DNA from: Hyaloscypha bicolor E
Taxonomy: Eukaryota; Ascomycota; Leotiomycetes; Helotiales; Hyaloscyphaceae
NCBI RefSeq assembly: GCF_002865645.1
Contig: NW_020194610.1
Coordinates: 310,001-374,000 of the forward strand
Length of the DNA: 64,000 nucleotides
Direction: 5' to 3'
Part shown: piece after piece, positions 56,446 through 64,000 of the stretch
How the letters are laid out: each line of letters begins with the position of its first letter
How positions within the stretch are numbered: the stretch's first letter is position 1
The notes under the pieces: generated by a model
Told to the model about the DNA's origin: nothing
The model's input: the letters and a program-made list of their open reading frames with translations, nothing else
Database searches by the model: none
Made by a program: the position numbers and the translations under genes

Positions 56446-57905
56446 TATTTACTAGCTTATAATTTTTTATATTTTAAAATTTTTCTTTTTTAATTTTTAA
56501 TTATTTTTATAAAAAAAATTTTTATTTTATTTTTCTAAAATTTAAATATTATATTTATAATAATATTTAAAATTTATTTAGCCTTCTAATTTTCTTTATT
56601 TTAATATTTATAATTTTTAAATTAATTAATATTAAGGAATTTTATTTTAATTTTTCTAGTTTTTCTTTATTTAAAGTTTTTTAAATAGTTTTAAAATTTA
56701 AATAATATTTAGAATTTTTTCTAAATTTTTAATTACTTTTTATTTAAAATATTATTATAATAATTTAAAGGTGAATATAATATTACAAATTATTTTTTAT
56801 TTTTTAATATTTATAAAGAATTTTAAAATAAACTAATTACTTAAAATAAAGCTTTAAAAAACTTATATTCTTATTATAATTTTAAAAATAAAAAAAGCTT
56901 TAGATTTATTTATATATTATAATATAGTTAGATTTTTTCTAATAAAATTTATTTTTTATTAATTTTATAAAGACTAGTAATTATTATTTAATAATTATAT
57001 AAAAAGTATTTTTTTAATATATTTTATTACATTAAAATTTTTATATTTATTAATTTAATTTATAAATTTATAAATTTTATATTTTTAAAAATATTTTTAA
57101 TTAAAGCTTTAAAGTTTTAGATATTATAATATTAATAATTTTATTATTATATATTTTTAAAATTAATATTATATATTAAGCTTAGAAATTATAATTTCTA
57201 ATTAATACAAATACTAGTTTATATATTAAAAAATAATTATATTTTATTAATTAATGAACTAATTTACTCAATTAGCTAATTTTCTAATTTTTTAAAAAAA
57301 ACTTTATTTTTGTTATTAGAAATAATTTTCTAAATTCAATTTAGGTTTCTTTTAAATAAAATAGTTTTTTTAATTAAAATTTTATTTTTATTTTTATAAT
57401 TCTTTAATAAAATTTAAATTATATTAATTAATATATTTATAAATAATTATTAAAAATACAAACTTATTAGCTAGCCTAGAAAATAAAATTAATATTATAA
57501 TAAAGAAATAAATAGCCTTAATTATTTTATAGAGAATTATATAAATTATATAATAAAAAGTAAAATAATTTATAAACCTTTATTAGATTAAATATTTTTA
57601 TTAATATTTCTAAAAGTTTTTTTATAGTTTTATAAGCTTAAAAATAAGCTTATTATAAAAAAAAAATAATATTATAATTAGGTTTTAATATTCTAGTTAC
57701 TTAATATAATTATTTAATAGCTTAGTATAAAAATATATATAGAATATTTAAATATTAGATTTTTTAGAAACTAGCTTATTATAAATATATTTAAGCCTAT
57801 AGGCCCTTTTATATTCTAGTTTTTTCTTTTTTAGCTTTAAATTATTTTTATAAAAAATCTTTTATTTTATTTTCTAAGCCTTAAATACTATATTTATAAT
57901 AATTA
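56310..57905 (+). mobile_element. Internally deleted gypsy-type element (R2-related LTRs)
   Basis: 56310-56575 and 57675-57905 are LTR-like copies sharing TTAGAAGCTAGC-type, TATTTTTATAAAAAA and TAAATATTATATTTATAATA ends with the R2 LTRs at 16-23 kb. Just before the second copy, AATAAGCTTATTATAAAAAAA matches the polypurine region before the 3' LTR at 22915. Only ~1.1 kb lies between them, so most of gag-pol is missing. Confidence 0.5.
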
Positions 57906-58089
57906 TTTTATATAATTTTAATTTTAAATTATATAATATTAATTTCAAAATAATTTATTTTTATTTTTTATATTAATTATTTTACTTTTATTTTAATATT
58001 TAATATTTTTAATTTTTTTAAATTAATAATTATAATATTTAATATTTAAATTAAAGTTTTTAATATTAAAAAAAAGTATTATTAAAATT

Positions 58090-59439
58090 AAAACTAAATA
58101 AGCAGGCCCGAGTAGGCCCAGGCTAGTTATAGCCTTATAGAGGAGTCCTCAGATAAGGGAGAGTTATTACTAGATAATTAGGAAGTTAGAGACTATAGGC
58201 AAGAGTACGTATTTAAATATATACTATTTATAATCTATAAGAACGGAATAGAGAAATAGTAGTAAAAGAAAGAAGGAAAGTCTATTATTAGCTAGGTATT
58301 AGCTAGCAAGGAGGTTAGTAAAAGTCTACTATTAGAAAGGTATTGGTTTATAAACGGGTCAAGAAGAGTTTATTAATAGATAAGTATTAGCTAGTAAAGA
58401 AAAGGAAAAGAAATAACTATCTAGGACCGAATTACTAACGAAACGCTAGCGAATCGAGTATATATAATAGTAAACTAGGCGTAATTTGGTTATCTTAACT
58501 TGAGAAAGAAGAAATATATTATAGCTTATATTAGCGAATTCATCTTAATATATTTCCTTCTATTCTTCGGGCAAAGAAATAGTAAACTAATAGCAAATTA
58601 GTAGTAATTTATAAGTAAATAACTAGCTCTCCAGGAGTTAAGCCTAGTAACTAATTAATAAAGTACTAGCTAATTAGGATATTAGATAGGGACCCTATAC
58701 TTGCTTATTATAGACCGGGCTGCTATAGAACCCCTAACTAAGCGAGCCATATGGCTCAAATTTATAACCTTAGTTTTATATTAGATTTACTCAGATAATA
58801 ATTAGCTTAAATTTAAGCTATTATATAATACCTACTATATACCAAGCTAGTATACTTAAGCTTAACTTAAGTAAAGGGCCTAATATATATATAAATAGCC
58901 CCCGGAAATCCCTTTCTAGCTTTTTCCCTCTATTCCTTATTTATATTTTTTTCTTTAGTAGGTACTAATTCACTTAATAATTAAGCTCCAATTCGGTATC
59001 AAATCTTTAGAAGCCAAATAACTCGGCCCGAGTTACTACCAAATTAGTATTATGGTTATTTGTTACCGAATTAGAATATTATCCTATTTCTTTTTAGTCT
59101 AGTAATAACTAATTACTACTAATCCGTTACTATACGGCCCTCCTACCTATTTAGTACCAAATAAAGTAAAGGGGTCCTCCGGGGAATATTCGGTAGTAAT
59201 TAGGAGCTAGCTCAATAGGTATTAGATAGCGAATTAGAAGCTAATTATTAGGGATTTAGTATTATATTACTTGCTACTTATATTTCCTTCTATAGAACTT
59301 TGCCTATAGATCCCTTACCTTTCTTTCTTAATTACTAACCGAACTCCCGGTAAATTACTATCAAATTATTATTAAAATAGCCAATTCTCCCAGTCCGTTT
59401 TCCGGTAATATACTAGCAAATAATAAGCCACTTACTATT
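58090..59439. other. Less RIP-degraded region of unknown content
   Basis: An abrupt rise in C/G at ~58100 (GCAGGCCCGAGTAGGCCCAGG). Stops interrupt all frames, and no motif is recognised on either strand. Confidence 0.35.
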
Positions 59440-60490
59440 ACTAAGCAAAAGGGTCTCTAGTTAGCCAGAACTAAGACAGTTAATAGCAAGAAGAAGACTA
59501 TTAAGCCGATTTATTACGGTTCGCTTATACTTAAGCCAGGAGAAGTAAGTAGATTAGTCCCGATTTAGTATTAAATCGCCGGGTATTTAATAAAGAAATA
59601 CTAACTATTTACTATATAAAAGGGTAGTAAACGTAACGGAGACTATATTAATTAGTATGGAAATTATTATATATATACCTATATATTATATATTACTACT
59701 ATAAGATATACTAAAAAGTCATTTATATTAGGTACGGGATCTAGTTCCTCTAATATTTACTTTAGGTAAGTAATTTCTACGGATTCTCTAATAATTTGGG
59801 GCAGAATAGCCGGCTAATTAGTTCCAATTAGCTACCTCATTTACTCCTCTTATAGTAAGAATAGCTCGGTCTATAGTTACTACTTGACTCTCGGAAGTAC
59901 AGAGGATAAATATTATAATATAAGTAATTCGCTCCAGAATCTGCCCCTATTTACTACTGATTTACTAACTATCTACTAGCTACCCCGCAAGCTCCTGGCT
60001 AATATTCGCAGCCTTATTAAGGACGCCCTATTATATAACTACCTGCTAAAGGCCTATACTACTATACCTATTAGCCAGTGGCCTGCCGCCGAAAAGGAGA
60101 CGTTTATAGCTATAGTTAGTAAGGCAAAGCTTCTGACTCTAGTATTTAAAGATATACTAGTAAGTAATAATTTACTAGCTAATTCCCGGTAATTCTAGGG
60201 CAATTATAGGGCAATTTAGTAACTAATAGCTACTAAAGAAGAAGAACCCCGGCCTCTAAGCTACCCCGAGAAAGTATAAGTTCGAGGATATATTTACGGA
60301 TAGTAAGAATCTTTCCATAATCTCTTAGTAGGCCGCTAATACCTAATCTAATCTCAAGATAGTCTCTATAGCCCTATTAGATATTGCTAAGAAATAATAT
60401 AAGATCCTATAAAACCAGGACCGGATTCTTCTATATATCTGACTACTCTTTACTAATTTCCCCCTAATTCCCTGCCTATCTACTAACGAA
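59440..60490 (+). pseudogene. Decayed spliced gene, family not identified
   Basis: The plus strand gives long stretches with few stops: KPIYYGSLILKPGEVSRLVP (~59495) and, after a GTAAGT at 59766, LLANIRSLIKDALLYNYLLK (~59995) and PISQWPAAEKETFIAIVSKA (~60065), then a second GTAAGT at 60160 and a Lys/Pro-rich stretch from ~60230. The GTAAGT sites at the points where the frame is lost suggest introns. Remaining stops are TAG/TAA at likely Gln/Trp codons. No domain is recognised. Confidence 0.4.
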
Positions 60491-60949
60491 TTACAGGTAA
60501 TAAAAGGTTAGTTATAAGTGTAATTACTATCTCATTAATACTATTCAGAAGATAGATAGGGAACTTAATAACCTTAAAGATATAGATCTCGAGCTAGAGA
60601 ATCTCGATCTATTAAATACTAATTACCTCTCGGATAATAACCCAGAGGAAATCGATTCTGGAAATAATATTTATAGAAAAGATAACTAATTATACCTGGT
60701 TTACTAGTAATTCGGTAGCTATTAGCCGGCGGGTAGCTAGCTATTTAATACCGGGGCACTCTAGATATAGCTATTAGGCGTTTCCCTTTCTTTATATACT
60801 AGATATATAGCTAGTAGCGATCTGGCTCTGGGTAATAGTATTATAGCTTGTAATTAGTATAATATTTAGTATTTCCTTGGTAGATAATACCTATTAAGTA
60901 ATAAATAAATTAAGAGTTAATCCCTAAACCTTCTCTTCCTGCTTACTAC
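60491..60949. other. Less RIP-degraded spacer before the minisatellite
   Basis: C/G content is intermediate. No frame or motif is supported. It may be the 3' end of the decayed gene to the left. Confidence 0.3.
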
Positions 60950-61645
60950 TAATCTGCAAGTAATATATTAGCTAAGTATAGCAAATAAGCTACTCTATAG
61001 GAGGAGTTTAGGTTATAAAGCGCCGCCGATTTATAAGTAATATATTAGCTAAATATAGGAGAAAAATTACTAGGTAAAAGAAGTTTAGGTTACTAATTAT
61101 TACCGATCTATAAGTAATATATTAGCTAAATATAGGAGAAGAGTTACTAGGTAAAAGGAGTTTAGGTTACTAATTATTACTAATCTATAAGTAATATATT
61201 AGCTAAATATAGGAGAAAAGTTATTAGGTAAAAGGAGTTTAGGTTACTAATTATTACCGATCTATAAGTAATATATTAGCTAAATATAGGAGAAGAGTTA
61301 CTAGGTAAAAGGAATTTAGGTTACTAATTATTACTAATCTATAAGTAATATATTAGCTAAATATAGGAGAAAAGTTACTAGGTAAAAGGAGTTTAGGTTA
61401 CTAATTATTACCGATCTGCAAGTAATATATTAGCTAAATATAGTAGAAGAGTTACTAAATAAAAGAAATTTAGTTTACTAATTATTACTAATTTATAAAT
61501 AATATATTAGCTAAATATAGAAGAAGAGTTACTAGATAAAAGAAGTTTAGATTACTAATTATTACTAATTTATAAGTAATATATTAGCTAAATATAAAAG
61601 AAAAGTTATTAGATAAAAAAAGTTTAAGTTATTAATTATTACTAT
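60950..61645 (+). repeat. 77-bp minisatellite, about nine units
   Basis: Units start near 60951, 61028, 61105, 61182, 61259, 61336, 61413, 61490 and 61567, each with CTATAAGTAATATATTAGC, TAAATATAGGAGAA and GTTACTAGGTAAAAGGAGTT. The central units are almost identical; those to the right lose C and G progressively. Confidence 0.85.
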
Positions 61646-63466
61646 ATTATTCTATTATAATACTTTCTAAAAGTACTATAACTTTTTATTAAAAAAATAT
61701 TATAAAATTTAATAAATAAATTTATATATTAGATTTTTTAATTTAGACTAATTTTTAAATTTACTTTTTATAAAAATTAGTTTTATATAAGCTAAATTAT
61801 TAATAAATAAAACTAGAAAATAATTAAAAATATAAATAATTTTTAATTTAGGCTATTTTTTATATAAAAGACCTAAAATTTAAATATAAGTTTTTATAAT
61901 AATATAAAATTAAACTAATTTATATTAAAAAAAAAATTTATTTATTAATTTTATAAAATATTTAATAATTTAAAAAAGAAAATAATTAGTTTTTATTAAA
62001 AACTAATAATTATTTTATTAAAAAAGGAAATTATTTATTAATTTTATAAAATATCTAATAATTTTAAAAAAAAATAGCTAGCTTTTATTAATTAATAAAT
62101 AATTAGTTATTTAATTATTTAATTATTTATTATTTTTTAAAACTATTTAAGTTAAGAAAACTAATTTAGGACTAAATAGATTTAATTTCCTATATAACCT
62201 ATTAGTATAGATTTACTAAAAGAATTAAATTAATTTAGTTAAATTAATTTATTAGAATTATATCTAAATAAGCTTAAATATAGCTTAAATTCGAATATAA
62301 GTTAGCTTTAGTATATATAATACTAATCTTATTAAATATATAATCTAGAATTTATTATAAGATTATTTATTAAAAGTTATATTTAATAAATTTATTTTTA
62401 ATAAAAAAAAAATATATATATAAACTAAATAAATAAAAACTATATTTCTAAATATAAAATTAGAAATTATAACTAGCTATTATATATATAAGTTTAAAAT
62501 ATAAATTTAGAATATATAAAATAAAAAAATTTAAGAATTTCTTATATTTTAAACCTAAAAAATTAATTTAATTTAATATATTTATATTATAAATTTATTT
62601 ATATATTTCCTAATATAAGAAATTATTATATATTTTAAATATAAATATATTATATTATTTAGTTATATTAATATTTATTTAAAAAATAAAGAAAAATATA
62701 AGACTATTAAAGCTAATTAAAAATATATTATATAAGAAATTTAAGCTATTTAAGATTTAAAAACTAAGAAAATAAAATTAAACTATTTAGTATTTTTTTA
62801 TTTATAAATTAAATATTTAGTATTTTAAGATTTAAATAAAGAATTCTAATTTAATAATATTATTTAAAGATATTAATTTAAATATTATTAAAATAGTATT
62901 AAAATAAGTTATATAATAAATAAAAAAAAAAATATATTACTAAATTACTAAATTAGAAAAAGCCTAAAAACCTAATTTATAATTATAATATATAAAATAA
63001 AATAAATATTTAAAAATATTAGATTTAAAAAAGTTATAAATATTAGTTATATTAATAAAAAATAATAAACTAGAATTAGATATATTATATTAGATATTTA
63101 ATTAATTAATTTAAAATATATAATATTATTATATTTAACTAGTAATTAAATTAGAAATATTATTTAAAACTAATTAAAAAGAAATAAATAGAAATATTTA
63201 AATATTATTTAATAATTAAATAAATATTATTATTATAAAAATATATATAAAAATATATAAATAATTATTATATTATATATTCTAATCTAAAAATATTAAA
63301 TCCGAAAAATAATTAGAATTTAAATTAATAAAAAAATAAAAAATAGCTATTAATAATATATAAATAAATATTAAAAAGTTTATATAATAGAAAAAAAATA
63401 AAAAGATTTAGGAAATAGAACTAAAAAAAAGAAAGAATTAAATAAAGAAATTAAATAAATAGATTA
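61646..63466. mobile_element. RIP-degraded repeat DNA, with an inverted R1-family segment
   Basis: 61900-62180 resembles, in reverse orientation, the segment preceding R1 at ~650-790 and 28150-28300 (TTATTTATTAATTTTATAAAATAT, then TTAATTAATAAATAATTA, then TTATTATTTTTTAAAACTA). This indicates a minus-strand member of the same family. The rest is nearly pure A/T with no gene. Confidence 0.4.
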
Positions 63467-63933
63467 CCTCTTATATAAGGCCCCTTTTTTAGTAAAAGAT
63501 AAAAATACTAGTATACTAATTAGTATATATACTATTAACTAATATACTTTCTAGTAAAAGGGATTTTAGTAAAAAAGTACCTTTCTTACTACCCCTTATC
63601 CTTCTTTAAATAAGTATTCCCTTGTCTCGAAATATATACTTATTATATTCTTATATAATCCGATTTATAAGATTACTATTTACTATATCTATAAGTCCTA
63701 TATTATTTCAGGGATATATAATTAAAAGTAGTACCTATAAATATAGCTATACCGACTTTTAGGAGACGAGCTTAAGGTAATTATATAGCTCCTTAGTAGC
63801 TATAACCTAAGGAATATAGCCGAGCTTAGAGAATATAAGCCCTGGCCTAAAGACAGGTATTAAATAATTAAATATCTAGTTAGCTATAATAGTATTTATT
63901 ATCTATAGCTATAATATAGTTATAGTATCCGCT
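63467..63933 (+). repeat. Direct repeat D, copy 2 (LTR-like)
   Basis: Same orientation as 45236-45799, ~18.2 kb away and without that copy's internal duplication. It has the better preserved C/G positions in its middle (for example CCGACTTTTAGGAGACGAGC). Beyond 63933 the two copies diverge. Confidence 0.6.
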
Positions 63934-64000
63934 ATTTTCCCAAGATAAAGAAATACTAGACTACTTGTTATAAGACTAAAATAAGATTTTATAAGAGTAG
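63934..64000. other. Window end, AT-rich, nothing assigned
   Basis: 67 bp that do not match the sequence following copy 1 of repeat D. Confidence 0.4.

Noticed and set aside
60950..61645. CRISPR array
   Set aside because: Units are fully repeated with no variable spacers, and the host is a eukaryote; it is a minisatellite.

Overview
The window is from a filamentous ascomycete (Pezizomycotina) with a two-speed genome. About 80 % of it is extremely AT-rich DNA in which CpA/TpG dinucleotides have almost vanished and TpA is in excess, while CpG survives. This is the mark of repeat-induced point mutation (RIP), a fungal process. Two islands of normal base composition (about 2440-13350 and 33300-43640) carry the only intact genes. 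A fungal-type intron (GTATGT...GCTGAC...TAG) inside one of them confirms a eukaryotic chromosome and argues against bacterial contamination.

The genes are a two-gene insecticidal-type Tc (toxin complex) locus, a system best known from Photorhabdus, Xenorhabdus and Yersinia. On the minus strand, 2559-12656 encodes a 3365-residue TcA-like protein: a long unfamiliar N-terminal region, a VRP1-type motif, a PA14-like insert, and the coiled shaft and C-terminal TcB-binding region. On the plus strand, 34103-41980 (one 180-bp intron) encodes a natural TcB-TcC fusion of 2565 residues: SpvB domain, FG-GAP propeller, RHS shell, RHS core with the autoprotease Arg/Asp/Asp at the expected spacing, and a 324-residue C-terminal effector region of unknown type. 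In the bacterial systems TcA is the pore and translocator, and TcB-TcC is the cocoon that encloses and delivers the cleaved effector. The two genes here are divergent and presumably once shared one intergenic region.

That region is now split by a ~19.9-kb block (13426-33297) of RIP-ruined transposons. Its outermost ~110 bp form inverted repeats. Inside are a Ty3/gypsy element (~16.7-23.2 kb, with decayed gag zinc knuckle, protease, reverse transcriptase and integrase), a minus-strand Ty1/copia remnant (RNase H end at ~23.3-23.5 kb), and several copies of another repeat family (R1) that also lies at 1-1270.

Right of the Tc locus, 42136-43456 holds short fragments of a pogo/Fot-type and a hAT-type (BED zinc finger) transposase that escaped RIP. 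From 43.65 kb to the end is a second AT-rich compartment. It contains ~0.5-kb direct repeats at 45236-45799 and 63467-63933, a tRNA-Thr-like pseudogene, a tandem array with nested 182-bp units, three minisatellites (15, 33 and 77 bp), a long RIP-decayed plus-strand gene (~49.2-53.3 kb), a second decayed spliced gene (~59.4-60.5 kb), and a short internally deleted gypsy copy. A poly(A)-centred tandem duplication near 56 kb may be an assembly artefact.
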